Part shown: positions 39,414-47,700 of the stretch, in pieces
Position numbering within the stretch: the first letter of the stretch is position 1
Layout: every line of letters starts with the position of its first letter
Source of the DNA: Bordetella parapertussis
GTDB lineage: Bacteria; Pseudomonadota; Gammaproteobacteria; Burkholderiales; Burkholderiaceae_C
Assembly (NCBI GenBank): GCA_945878355.1
Contig: CAMCTC010000026.1
Coordinates: forward strand, 1-50,524
Direction of reading: 5' to 3'
Length of the DNA stretch: 50,524 bases
Position numbers and translations under genes: made by a program
The notes under the pieces: model-generated
The model's input: the letters and a program-made list of their open reading frames with translations, nothing else
The model's database searches: none
What the model was told of the DNA's origin: nothing

Positions 39414-40800
39414 ACCCGGCGCTGCGCCCAAGATGCTCTGGGCACCGGCCGCTTGGCTGCCTGGCGGCTGGCAACAACAGGTGTTGCTGACGATTGGCAG
39501 CGACGGCCACTGGGCCGAGGTCAGCGCAGGCGTTGCGCAGCCGCCAGAGGGCGCGCAAAAGCTGGCCGGGCCCTTGCTACCCGGCCTGGTCAATGCCCAC
39601 AGCCATGCTTTCCAGCGCGCTTTTGCTGGCTTGGCAGAGCAGCGCGACACCGAGAGCGACGACTTCTGGTCGTGGCGAGCGCGGATGTACGCGGTCGCAC
39701 TGCGCATCACGCCCAGCCAACTGCGGGCGATCGCCGCCCAGCTCTACCTCGAACTGCTGCAAGGCGGCTACACCCAGGTCTGCGAGTTCCACTACCTGCA
39801 ACACGACATCGATGGCAGCGCCTATGCCGACCCGCTGGCCATGGGTTGGGCGCTGGCCGATGCGGCGCAAGACGCGGGCCTGGGGCTGACGCTGATGCCG
39901 GTGCTCTACGAGCGCGCCGGCTTTGGCCAGCCCGCGCTGCGCGACGACCAGCGGCGCTTTGCACTGGGCGCGCAAGGCGTGTGGGCAGCGGCCGGCAAGA
40001 TCGCCGCCAGCGCCAGGCCGCTGTTCAACGCAGGCCTGGCCATCCACTCGCTGCGCGCTGCAACACCACAGGCTATCCACGCGCTGCGGCGACTGGCACA
40101 CAACTTCGACGGGCCGATCCACCTGCATGTCGCCGAGCAAAGCGCCGAAGTCGACGACTGCGTCGCAGCCACCGGCGTGCGGCCGATCGCCTGGCTCGCA
40201 CGTGAACAACTGCTGGACAAGCGCTGGCAACTGGTGCATGCCACGCACAGCGAGCCGGCAGAGATCGAAGCGGTGGCGCGCAGCAGCGCCGGCGTGGTGA
40301 TCTGCCCCAGCACCGAGGCCAACCTGGGCGACGGCCTGTGCGACCTGCGCGGCTGGCTGGGCACGGGCTCGCCCTTGTCGATCGGCTCGGACAGCCATGT
40401 CACGCGCGATTGGCGCGAAGAGCTGCGCTGGCTCGACTACGGCGCCAGGCTGCAACTGCGCGCGCGCAACGTGGCGGCCGCACCGGCCCAAGGCCAGCCA
40501 TCGACCGCACATCGATTGTTCTCGCGCACGCTGGCCGGTGGCGCGGTAGCGATGGGTCAGACGCGATGGGGACTGGTGGCGGGCGCGCGCGCCGACGCGC
40601 TGGTGGTCGACACAAGCCAAAGCCAGCTCCTAGGCATTCCGGCCGACAGGCTGCTCGACGCGCTGGTGTTCTCCAGCCCGGCCCCCTGCTGGCGCGAAGT
40701 GATGGTCGCTGGAGGCTGGGTGCTGCGCGAACCCGGGCAGGCCGAGCGCATCGCCAAGCATTTCGAACAGGCGATGGCCGAGATTTGGTCTGGCACTTAG
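39406..40800 (+). CDS. hutF: Formimidoylglutamate deiminase
   Basis: 464 residues. Amidohydrolase with GLVNAHSHAFQRAFAGLAEQ as metal motif, CEFHYLQHD, HLHVAEQSAEVDDC, and a late SIGSDSHVTRDWREELRWL. Converts N-formimino-L-glutamate to N-formyl-L-glutamate plus ammonia. Overlaps hutG by eight bases and ends the operon. Confidence 0.95.
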   Translation: MPEPGAAPKMLWAPAAWLPGGWQQQVLLTIGSDGHWAEVSAGVAQPPEGAQKLAGPLLPGLVNAHSHAFQRAFAGLAEQRDTESDDFWSWRARMYAVALRITPSQLRAIAAQLYLELLQGGYTQVCEFHYLQHDIDGSAYADPLAMGWALADAAQDAGLGLTLMPVLYERAGFGQPALRDDQRRFALGAQGVWAAAGKIAASARPLFNAGLAIHSLRAATPQAIHALRRLAHNFDGPIHLHVAEQSAEVDDCVAATGVRPIAWLAREQLLDKRWQLVHATHSEPAEIEAVARSSAGVVICPSTEANLGDGLCDLRGWLGTGSPLSIGSDSHVTRDWREELRWLDYGARLQLRARNVAAAPAQGQPSTAHRLFSRTLAGGAVAMGQTRWGLVAGARADALVVDTSQSQLLGIPADRLLDALVFSSPAPCWREVMVAGGWVLREPGQAERIAKHFEQAMAEIWSGT

Positions 40801-40807
40801 AGCCAAA

Positions 40808-40831
40808 CTGAAACCGCCTCAAGCGTTTCAG
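40808..40831. terminator. Hairpin between hutF and the thioredoxin-like gene
   Basis: CTGAAAC...GTTTCAG inverted repeat (7 bp perfect, extendable with a bulge) between convergent genes; eight bases after the hutF stop. No strong T-run. Confidence 0.5.
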
Positions 40832-40841
40832 ACTCGCAGCG

Positions 40842-41396
40842 TCAGCGAGGGTCGCGCGTCGGAGCGCGCAACCAGGCCTCGACATGGGCTGCCGGAGGCG
40901 GTCCTGTGACCGCTTTTGGCGGCGAACCCGGTGTCAGGAAAACAACGTAAGGCGTGACCCCGCGCCAGCGCGGGTCGACCGCGTGGCGCAGCGCAGGCGC
41001 CTGCCCGTCGAAAGCGAACAGCCGGTCAGCATGGCGGTAATGCGCATCGGCTTTCAGCGCCGCGTCGTCCTGGCCAGGCACAAGATCCATCACCACCGCG
41101 ATCAACGCGGCCCGGCGCCGGCCGATGTGCTGGTGCAGTTGGGCCAGCACCGCCGGGCAATGCGCACAGTCAGTGGTCGAGAACACCACCACCGCCGGCT
41201 GCTTGAGGCCGGCCTGCAGCGCGGGCCAGGCGCTGGCGTCGAATGCCTCGACCTGGCGCGGCGCAGCGCCCGCAGGCAGTTGCACAGCCGCCGACAACAA
41301 GGCGAGCGCGGCCAGCCAAGCGCGCCACCGGTGTCGCAGCAGCGCCAGCGCTGTTGCGTGAACGCGCGCAGCGCGGTCAGCGTGACATGTTTTCAA
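40842..41396 (-). CDS. Thioredoxin-like exported protein with CAHC motif
   Basis: About 184 residues if TTG 41396 is used; the start is uncertain because no ATG or GTG lies at the right place, and this TTG overlaps the end of the upstream gene by 20 bases. A hydrophobic N-terminal segment (WLAALALLSAAVQLPAGAAP) acts as signal or anchor. The core has VVVFSTTDCAHCPAVLAQL, a redox CxxC in the thioredoxin position, followed by VVMDLVPGQDD and a cis-Pro-like GVTPYVVFLTPG. Probably reduces or transfers metal/disulfide in the periplasm for its neighbours. Substrate unknown. Confidence 0.72.
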   Translation of the reverse strand: MKTCHADRAARVHATALALLRHRWRAWLAALALLSAAVQLPAGAAPRQVEAFDASAWPALQAGLKQPAVVVFSTTDCAHCPAVLAQLHQHIGRRRAALIAVVMDLVPGQDDAALKADAHYRHADRLFAFDGQAPALRHAVDPRWRGVTPYVVFLTPGSPPKAVTGPPPAAHVEAWLRAPTRDPR

Positions 41397-42627
41397 CCCG
41401 TACTCCCTGTGCTGTGCGCCACAGCGCGAAGATCTGCTCACCGCGCTTGACCAGCAGTGGATGGTCGTTGTCGTCGGCGCTGCGGCCAAGCTCCCGGATC
41501 GCAAAGCTGCGGCCATCGTCGACCGAGACCCAGGCGCGCCAGCGCGTGGCCTGGCCGTCAAAGCTGCGCCAAGCGATCACCAGTTGCGAGCCTGCGCTCT
41601 GCACTGCGGCATGCTCGGCCTGTTCGTCAGGCAGCGGCCGGGCTTGACCGATCGGCGCACCATCGGCACCCAGCCGCCCGTAGCGAACCAGGGCTTGGCC
41701 GGCACGGTCGCCAAACCACACCGCGTGGTAGCCGCCGCCAGCCGCAGGCGCCAGCCCGGGGCCATGGTGCGGGCAGGCTTCGAGGGCCCAGTGGTCGAAA
41801 CTGGCGCGAACAGGCGGCGCAGCGATGCTCGCCACTGGCGCGAAAGCGTGGTCGCGCTGCTGCGTTGCTGCGGCTCCGGGATCGAACACATGACGCCACA
41901 TCGCCACCAACGAGCCGTCGGGCGCCGGCGCGAGCGCAATGCGGCAGCATTCACAGCTGTGGTCGGCCAGCTTGAGGTCGGGGCCGAAGCTGCGACCGCC
42001 ATCGCGCGACTCGTTGCGGTAGATCGCCGCGCCGAGGTAGCCGGTCTTGACCCGCGGTCTACGTGAATCCCTCGGTACACCCGACGCGGCAGCCGCGGCC
42101 TGGGGCAACGCAGCGGCTTCGGCATCGCGTTTATCGACCCACAGTGTGTGCAGCGTGCCCTGGCCATCGAAGGCCAGCGACTCGAAGCGATGGGTGATGA
42201 CCTGGCGGTCCTGGTGCACGGTGAAAGGCGGCGAGAAGCTGCGCCCGCCATCGTCCGAGCGCAGCATCCGGATCTGACCCGTGTAGGGCCTGGCCAGCGC
42301 CACGGTGTAGCTGATCACCGCCTGGCCTGTTGGGCCGAAAGCGAGCTTGGGCCGGTTCTCGCCGTCAGCCACGGGCTTGTCGCCACCGGTGTCTAGCGCG
42401 CGAGGCGCCGACCATTGACGGCCCTCGTCGGCGCTGGTCTGGACGAAGAGCTCGAGCTTCGCGTCCAGACCAACGATCCACAACTCGCCCGAGGGCGAGA
42501 ACGCGGCGCCGATGGCCAGCGGCGGCGGTCGTTTCTTGCTGCCATGGTCGTGCTGGGCCAGCACCGGCCCGGCCAGCAGCACCGCAAGCGCCAGCATCCC
42601 TCTGAACGCAGTCATGGCATGGTTCAT
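41377..42627 (-). CDS. Secreted Asp-box (BNR/sialidase-like) beta-propeller protein
   Basis: 416 residues. Signal peptide (AFRGMLALAVLLAGPVLAQ), a mature start rich in His (QHDHGSKKR), and several Asp-box repeats (SADEGRQWSAP, SDDGGRSFSPP, SRDGGRSFGPD, SVDDGRSFAI). It carries HSCECCRIALAPAP, a CxCC cysteine cluster, in the middle. Real sialidase catalytic residues cannot be identified, so the enzyme name should not be used; a binding propeller for metal or surface ligand is as likely. It lies 13 bases after the TonB receptor gene and overlaps the thioredoxin-like gene, so the three are made together. Confidence 0.8.
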   Translation of the reverse strand: MNHAMTAFRGMLALAVLLAGPVLAQHDHGSKKRPPPLAIGAAFSPSGELWIVGLDAKLELFVQTSADEGRQWSAPRALDTGGDKPVADGENRPKLAFGPTGQAVISYTVALARPYTGQIRMLRSDDGGRSFSPPFTVHQDRQVITHRFESLAFDGQGTLHTLWVDKRDAEAAALPQAAAAASGVPRDSRRPRVKTGYLGAAIYRNESRDGGRSFGPDLKLADHSCECCRIALAPAPDGSLVAMWRHVFDPGAAATQQRDHAFAPVASIAAPPVRASFDHWALEACPHHGPGLAPAAGGGYHAVWFGDRAGQALVRYGRLGADGAPIGQARPLPDEQAEHAAVQSAGSQLVIAWRSFDGQATRWRAWVSVDDGRSFAIRELGRSADDNDHPLLVKRGEQIFALWRTAQGVRVENMSR

Positions 42628-42640
42628 GGTCAGACCGTTG

Positions 42641-45013
42641 TCAAAGGTCGTACTTCAGGCCCGCGAACAAGGTGCGCTGCGGGTAGGGGTTCGGGTTGAC
42701 GTAGTACTTGAAGTTGCCAAGGTTGTTGACGCCCAATGATCCGCTCCATTCACGCGTTATCTTGTAAGCGATCTTGGCATCGAAGACGCTGTAATGGCTG
42801 ACCGCGCCGTAGACGTCCGGGTTGACGTCGTTGTGTTGACGGGTCGTGGTGTTGTACAGCGCATTGTGCTGGCGCCCGCTGAAGCGGTAGCTCAAGCTGG
42901 TCGACAGCGCATCGGTCGCATGCCAGGTGCCCACCAGCGTGGCGCGCCAGTCGGGGATGCGCGGCTGGGCCGTGCCCTCCAGACCGGGGTTGCGGCTGTT
43001 GCGGGTGATCAGCGAATGCGTGTAGGTCAGGCTGCCATTGAGCTCCAGCCCACGCAAACCGAAAGGGGCGGCCTGCCCGGCGATCTCGAGGCCGCGAGTG
43101 CGAACCTGATCGACGTTCTGGATGCTCGACAGATTGGGCGTGACGGTGACATCGGTCTGCGAGATCAGCGCGTCGCGCTTGTTCTCGGTGAAGAACGAGC
43201 CGCGCAGCATCGCGTTGTCGAACTTGCGCTGCAGCACCCATTCTGACGAGAGCACTTGCTCTGGCTTCAAATTCGGGTCGTTGGTCTTGATGCCGGTCGG
43301 GCCGTTGAAAGTCTGGAACATCTCGGCCACCGTCGGGTAACGCACGCCCTTGCCGACCGATGCACGCAGCGCCAGCACAGCCGAGGCCTGCCAGGCCAGG
43401 TGCAGCTTGGGCGAGAAGTTCGACTGACTTCGGTCGGCATAGACCAGGTTCTGCGGATTCGGCGCGGTGTTGGCCGCGTTGAAATTGCTGCCTTCGTAAG
43501 CCTTCCAAGTCTCCTGACGGCCGCCAGCGACCAAGGTCCAAGCCGGCGCAAACTTCCATTCGTCCTGCAGGTAGACCGCATCGGTCTGGGTCTTGCCGTA
43601 GGAGTTGGTGCTGAGCACGCCGGTCTCACTCGTCTGCCAGTCGGCGATGGGCGCAGCCGCAGTGCCGTAAGTCACCGATGCGAGCCGGTAACGGTCGTGG
43701 TGCAGGCCGAAGCTCAGGGTGTGCGCCGCGGCCGGGTCTGCGCGCCACTGGCCGCGCAGGTCGAGGTTGGTCCAGCCGGTGCCGTCGGCCATGGTCAGCT
43801 GCCCGCCTGGGCGCACGCTGCCCAGACCCGAGTCCAGGCCGTTGCGCGGCGTGGCGGTGCGCGAGATATCGCTCTTCTGGTCGTAGACGCTCGCCACCGC
43901 CTCCCAGTCGAAAGCGCCGGTGTTGGCCTTCAGTGTGAGCCCCTGCATCCAGTGCTCGCTGCTGGCGCGGCTCGGCGCAGCGGCTGACACCGTGTAGTCC
44001 GCGCCGTCGATCCGCACGTACTTGTGCGGGTTGGCCAGGGTCGACCCGGCGTTGTAGACGGTGGCGCCAGTCGCGTCGTGCAGATAGCTGTCGACGCTGC
44101 CGTCGGACGCGTTGCGCCACAGGCCCAGCGTGTAGCTGGCCTGCACGGCTGGCGAGAATCGGTAGCCGAGCTTGAGCTTGCCCATGTCCTGCACCGTGTG
44201 GTCGATGCCGGTCGAACTGACGATGATGCGCGGCTTGCCCGCGGTGTCGATGTCGCGGTAGACATCGGCACTGTTGACGATCGTGAAGCTGCCGGCGGCC
44301 GCTGGGGCACCGGTCTTGGCGGTGGTGTTGCCAAAGGTCTGGGGCTGGCTGCGGTTGTCCAGATGGTCGAGCGAGAGCCAGTAAGTCCAGTCGCGCACAG
44401 CATTGCCGATGGCCGCGCTGGCATGGCCACCGCCGAAGCGCTCGTTGGTGCCGTATTGCTGGTAGCGCTGGCTGAAAGCATCGAGCTTGACATGGGCCTC
44501 GAAACGCGTCGGCTCACGCGTGACGAGCCGCACCACACCGCCTGCGGAGTTGCCAGGGTAGAGCGCCGAGAACGGCCCGTAGACCACTTCGACACGGTCG
44601 ATCTCCTCGGGCGAGACCATGCCCCAGCGCGGCGCGGTGGCGTAGCTGTTGTTGAGAAAATTCGACAACAGCATCCCGTCGCCATAGACCGTGGTTTGGG
44701 CGCTGGCCACCGAGCTGTTGACCCGCATCACCAGGATGGCGTTGCGGTCGCCGATGTAGCGCTCGCGCACATGGACGCTGGGCAGGTATTGCAGCACGCC
44801 GGCGGTGGTCACCGCGTTGATGCTCTCGTCGATCTGCTGCGCGCTGACCGACTCCACCGTGGCGGGCAAGCGCACGGGCTGCACGGCCTTGTGCGCCGAG
44901 ACGAGCACCACATGGGAGGGGGATTGCGCATCGTCGCCGGTGGCGGCGACCGCGCCGCAGGTCCACAGGCAAGCCAGCGCCAGAGCGGAGCGCTCGAAAA
45001 TTGGATTTGTCAT
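42641..45013 (-). CDS. TonB-dependent outer-membrane receptor
   Basis: 790 residues. Signal peptide ending AVAA, plug domain (about 35-150: VVLVSAHKAVQPVRLPATVE to VEVVYGPFSALYPGNSAGGV) and a 22-strand barrel with typical late segments (RASVGKGVRYPTVAEMFQTF, NPNLKPEQ-type, VFDAKIAYKI). It imports a scarce ligand using TonB energy. The last residue is Leu (GLKYDL) rather than the usual aromatic. The neighbours (DUF2946-like protein, Cys-cluster propeller, CxxC thioredoxin) suggest a metal such as copper, but this is inference. No cobalamin riboswitch or Fur box was recognised upstream. Confidence 0.92.
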   Translation of the reverse strand: MTNPIFERSALALACLWTCGAVAATGDDAQSPSHVVLVSAHKAVQPVRLPATVESVSAQQIDESINAVTTAGVLQYLPSVHVRERYIGDRNAILVMRVNSSVASAQTTVYGDGMLLSNFLNNSYATAPRWGMVSPEEIDRVEVVYGPFSALYPGNSAGGVVRLVTREPTRFEAHVKLDAFSQRYQQYGTNERFGGGHASAAIGNAVRDWTYWLSLDHLDNRSQPQTFGNTTAKTGAPAAAGSFTIVNSADVYRDIDTAGKPRIIVSSTGIDHTVQDMGKLKLGYRFSPAVQASYTLGLWRNASDGSVDSYLHDATGATVYNAGSTLANPHKYVRIDGADYTVSAAAPSRASSEHWMQGLTLKANTGAFDWEAVASVYDQKSDISRTATPRNGLDSGLGSVRPGGQLTMADGTGWTNLDLRGQWRADPAAAHTLSFGLHHDRYRLASVTYGTAAAPIADWQTSETGVLSTNSYGKTQTDAVYLQDEWKFAPAWTLVAGGRQETWKAYEGSNFNAANTAPNPQNLVYADRSQSNFSPKLHLAWQASAVLALRASVGKGVRYPTVAEMFQTFNGPTGIKTNDPNLKPEQVLSSEWVLQRKFDNAMLRGSFFTENKRDALISQTDVTVTPNLSSIQNVDQVRTRGLEIAGQAAPFGLRGLELNGSLTYTHSLITRNSRNPGLEGTAQPRIPDWRATLVGTWHATDALSTSLSYRFSGRQHNALYNTTTRQHNDVNPDVYGAVSHYSVFDAKIAYKITREWSGSLGVNNLGNFKYYVNPNPYPQRTLFAGLKYDL

Positions 45014-45142
45014 GATTTTCTTGTTGCAGCAGCCAGGCTTGCGGCCGGGCTGGCCCTGAGCACTGCATCGCGCAGCGGGCCCACAAGCGGCCAGGGCGGG
45101 GGATCTTCAGCCGGCAGTGAGCCAGCCCCAAAGCAGAACGCT

Positions 45143-45514
45143 TCAGACCGCCTTGGGCGGACCCCTGGGTTGCGCGGCGATCCAGGCAAACAAGGGCCCG
45201 GGCGCGTGCAGGAACAGCAGCGGCACGCTGGTGCCAAACAGCGGACCGGGCACCGCCAGCTCAACTGATGAGGGCGGCGCCAGCAGATCACAGCGCAACA
45301 AGCAGCAACTGTCCTGCGCATCCGCAGCCGACGCACCGCCCGCAGGGGCATCAGCCGTGGCCTTGGCGCCGGTCGAGCACACCATGTCCCAGGGCGATGC
45401 ATCGCCTTGCGCAAAAGCCAAGGCCCGCGCAACCCCAGGCGCCAGCGTGGCGAGCACCATCGCCAGCAGCGTCAGCCATTGGGCAAATCGGTGGTGGCGG
45501 CATAGACCGGTCAT
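45143..45514 (-). CDS. DUF2946-like small exported/membrane protein
   Basis: 123 residues from ATG 45514. An N-terminal hydrophobic helix (FAQWLTLLAMVLATLAPGVARAL), a Cys-containing middle (MVCSTGAKA, DSCCLLRCDLL) and a second apolar stretch (GTSVPLLFLHAPGPLFAWIA). This layout resembles DUF2946, a family often found by copper-related TonB receptors. The cysteines could bind a soft metal. It opens the four-gene minus-strand cluster, 129 bases ahead of the receptor. Function unproven. Confidence 0.65.
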   Translation of the reverse strand: MTGLCRHHRFAQWLTLLAMVLATLAPGVARALAFAQGDASPWDMVCSTGAKATADAPAGGASAADAQDSCCLLRCDLLAPPSSVELAVPGPLFGTSVPLLFLHAPGPLFAWIAAQPRGPPKAV

Positions 45515-45819
45515 GAAGCCGGAGTGTAGCCGGCAGCGATGCGCGTGCGCTGACGGTCCTGGCGGCGCAGCGAACTGGGCGCAGGCCCGCGCCGCGCAGG
45601 CTGACAGCCTCACGCCGATCACCTCGGGCCATACCACCCCAGCCGTTTGACAGCCCGCAATCGGCAGGGGGCTGGGCCGGTCTAGGCTGTCGAGGTCTCT
45701 TTCGCCGAATGGCGGCAGGTCAGCGGTGCATGCCCTCTGCGGCCCGATGCGCTGCACGCTCGGCCGCAAGACATCCCAACCAGGCCAGCAGCTTGGCAAC
45801 CGTTGCAAAGGACCTCGAG
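45515..45819. other. Intergenic region, divergent
   Basis: 305 bases between the DUF2946-like gene and the nitroreductase gene. Both promoters should lie here, but no convincing -35/-10 pair, riboswitch or operator is visible. Confidence 0.5.
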
Positions 45820-46470
45820 ATGAACACACTGACCAAGCTCGCCCTCGGCCTGATGGGCCAGCTCAAACCTCAGCCACCGGTCGGCGACGCGTCGACCCGC
45901 TTGGCCTTGGTCGCGCCCAACCAGCAAGGCGGGATGCCGCTGATGGAATCGCTGATGCGCCGTGAGTCAAAGCGCGATTTTTCGCCCGACGCACTGCACG
46001 CGCAGCGACTGTCCGACCTGCTTTGGGCCGCCGGCGGCATCAACCGCCCCACGCTGGGCGGCCGCACCGCGCCAAGCGCGATGAACTCGCAGGAAGTGTT
46101 GCTCTACGCCGCCATGGCGCAAGGTTTTTACCTGTACCAACCGAGCAATCATTCGTTGGCGCTGGTGCAAGCCAGCGACGTTCGCCGCGTCACCGGTTAC
46201 CAGGACTTTGTCGACAACGCCCCCCTCGACCTGATCTACGTCGCCGACCATCCACGAACCAAACTGGTACCCACCGCCCTGCGCGAGGCCTATGCCTACG
46301 CCGCCGCCGGCGCGATGGCGCAGAACGCCTACCTGTACTGCGCCTCAGCCGGTCTGGCCACCGTCGTTCGGGCCTGGTTCGACCGCAGCGCGCTGTCGCA
46401 AGCGATGGGCTTGACGGCCGACCAGCAACTGCTGCTGGCCCAGACCGTCGGTCATGTCAAAGAGCCCTGA
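45820..46470 (+). CDS. Nitroreductase-family (SagB-like) oxidoreductase
   Basis: 216 residues from ATG 45820 (AAGGA ribosome site). FMN-binding nitroreductase fold: MESLMRRESKRDFSPDALHAQ with the phosphate-binding RRESKR, DLLWAAGGINRP, GRTAPSAMNSQEVLLY (substrate/FMN loop), AAAGAMAQNAYLYCASAGLAT and a C-terminal QTVGHVKEP. The wording is closest to SagB-type nitroreductases of unknown substrate. The N-terminal 40 residues are not conserved. No partner cyclodehydratase or peptide precursor is nearby, so a role in peptide modification is not supported. Confidence 0.87.
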   Translation: MNTLTKLALGLMGQLKPQPPVGDASTRLALVAPNQQGGMPLMESLMRRESKRDFSPDALHAQRLSDLLWAAGGINRPTLGGRTAPSAMNSQEVLLYAAMAQGFYLYQPSNHSLALVQASDVRRVTGYQDFVDNAPLDLIYVADHPRTKLVPTALREAYAYAAAGAMAQNAYLYCASAGLATVVRAWFDRSALSQAMGLTADQQLLLAQTVGHVKEP

Positions 46471-46522
46471 ACAGGCCCGTCGCCAAGCCGTGCCGTTGAC
46501 GCTTGGCCAATAGCGAACAAGC

Positions 46523-47404
46523 TCATAGGTTGGCGCCGAACCAGTCCTCCAACAACTGGTTGACGGGCTCGTGGCATTCGTACTGCACCCAATGTCCGCC
46601 GCCGGCCAGCAATCGCCACTCCCAACCGCTGCGAGTCGCGGCGATCGCAGGCGCCAAGTCTTGCGGGACTGCGGTGACATCGTGTTCGCCCCAGACCAGC
46701 AGCAAACGGCCTTCGTAACTCGCCAAGCGAGACTGCAGTCCACCCACCATCGAGATCGACTTGCTGCGAAACCGCGTCGCTTGGCACTGGGCCTGGTAAA
46801 CCGCCAGCGCCATCGCATCGACCGCTTCAGGCGCGTGCAGCATGAAGCTGCCGAGGTTCTGGCGCAAAGCCGCACTGCGCGAAGCAACTGGTCCGAAGCG
46901 CCAATCGAGCAACTTCTCGGTCATGCGTCTAGGCCCGCCATGACCTCCCGCACCCAGCAGCGCCATGCTTCGCACCGTCTTGCGCTGCGCGAGTTCCGCA
47001 GCCACCAGCGCGCCGAACGAGAACGCCGCCAAATCGATGGCCGCACCCGGTCCGATCAGCGTGTCGAGCCCGGCGAGCAAGGCATCGACCAGGCGCTCCA
47101 GACGGTTCGGGCCGTGGGGCGGACCGGCCAGGTTTGACGATTCGCCGAAGCCCGGCATGTCGGGCAGCCACAGCGTGCGGTGCTGCGACAAGGCCTCGAT
47201 GTTGCGAACCCAGTGCAGCCAACTGCCGTGCCCGCCGTGCAAGAGCAGCAGCGGCGGCCCAGCGCCAAAGCGGCGCCAAACCACCTCACCGTCCGGACAA
47301 GGCAGCACATGCCTTGTCCCAAGCCGCTCAAGCGCTGCCCAGGCGGCTGGCGCTGGTGGACTGTTGTTTTCGGTGCTGGTCATCATCGTGTTGTAGGCTG
47401 TCAT
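46523..47404 (-). CDS. Alpha/beta hydrolase
   Basis: About 293 residues from ATG 47404; ATG 47386 or 47383 would also keep the fold. Oxyanion region LLLLHGGHGSWLHWVRNIEAL, nucleophile elbow AAFSFGALVAAEL (Ser inside AFSFG, a variant of GxSxG), acid in LLVWGEHDVTAVP and His in LAGGGHWVQYECHEPV. It resembles the MhpC-type C-C bond and ester hydrolases. Convergent with the nitroreductase gene (52 bases between). Substrate unknown. Confidence 0.85.
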   Translation of the reverse strand: MTAYNTMMTSTENNSPPAPAAWAALERLGTRHVLPCPDGEVVWRRFGAGPPLLLLHGGHGSWLHWVRNIEALSQHRTLWLPDMPGFGESSNLAGPPHGPNRLERLVDALLAGLDTLIGPGAAIDLAAFSFGALVAAELAQRKTVRSMALLGAGGHGGPRRMTEKLLDWRFGPVASRSAALRQNLGSFMLHAPEAVDAMALAVYQAQCQATRFRSKSISMVGGLQSRLASYEGRLLLVWGEHDVTAVPQDLAPAIAATRSGWEWRLLAGGGHWVQYECHEPVNQLLEDWFGANL

Positions 47405-47700
47405 GAACGGGTGAGCGGTCGCCAAGGGACGTGCCGAAGCGGCTTCGCCGCTATTGTGGGACAAGGCCGATCACCCAGAGCGGCCACCCAGCTCAGGCCG
47501 CAGGCGCTGGCCGCGAGACAATGCGCATAGGCTTGCGGGATGGCGGCAATGGCTCCGGGCTAAGGCAAGGCATGCCAACAGCACTGTACGCAGCGGCACT
47601 AACCGGCAAATCGGTGCTCAGACCTCAGCCGCGCGCATGGCTTGTGGCAAGCGCCAAGTCCGACGAATCTTTCAACACCCTGGTCTGGATCGAAAAAGTC
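47405..47700. other. Intergenic region, divergent
   Basis: About 296 bases without a supported gene. No promoter match worth recording, no repeat and no RNA gene recognised. Confidence 0.5.

Noticed and set aside
41377..42627. Functional sialidase
   Set aside because: Only the Asp-box repeats support it; the arginine triad and tyrosine/glutamate pair of sialidases could not be placed, and the context points to metal or receptor-linked binding.
45515..45819. Cobalamin riboswitch or metal-regulator box upstream of the TonB receptor cluster
   Set aside because: No B12-box or Fur/CueR-like motif was found on either strand.
45820..46470. Thiazole/oxazole-modified peptide cluster around the SagB-like nitroreductase
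   Set aside because: No YcaO cyclodehydratase, precursor peptide or export gene is near; the nitroreductase fold alone is too common.
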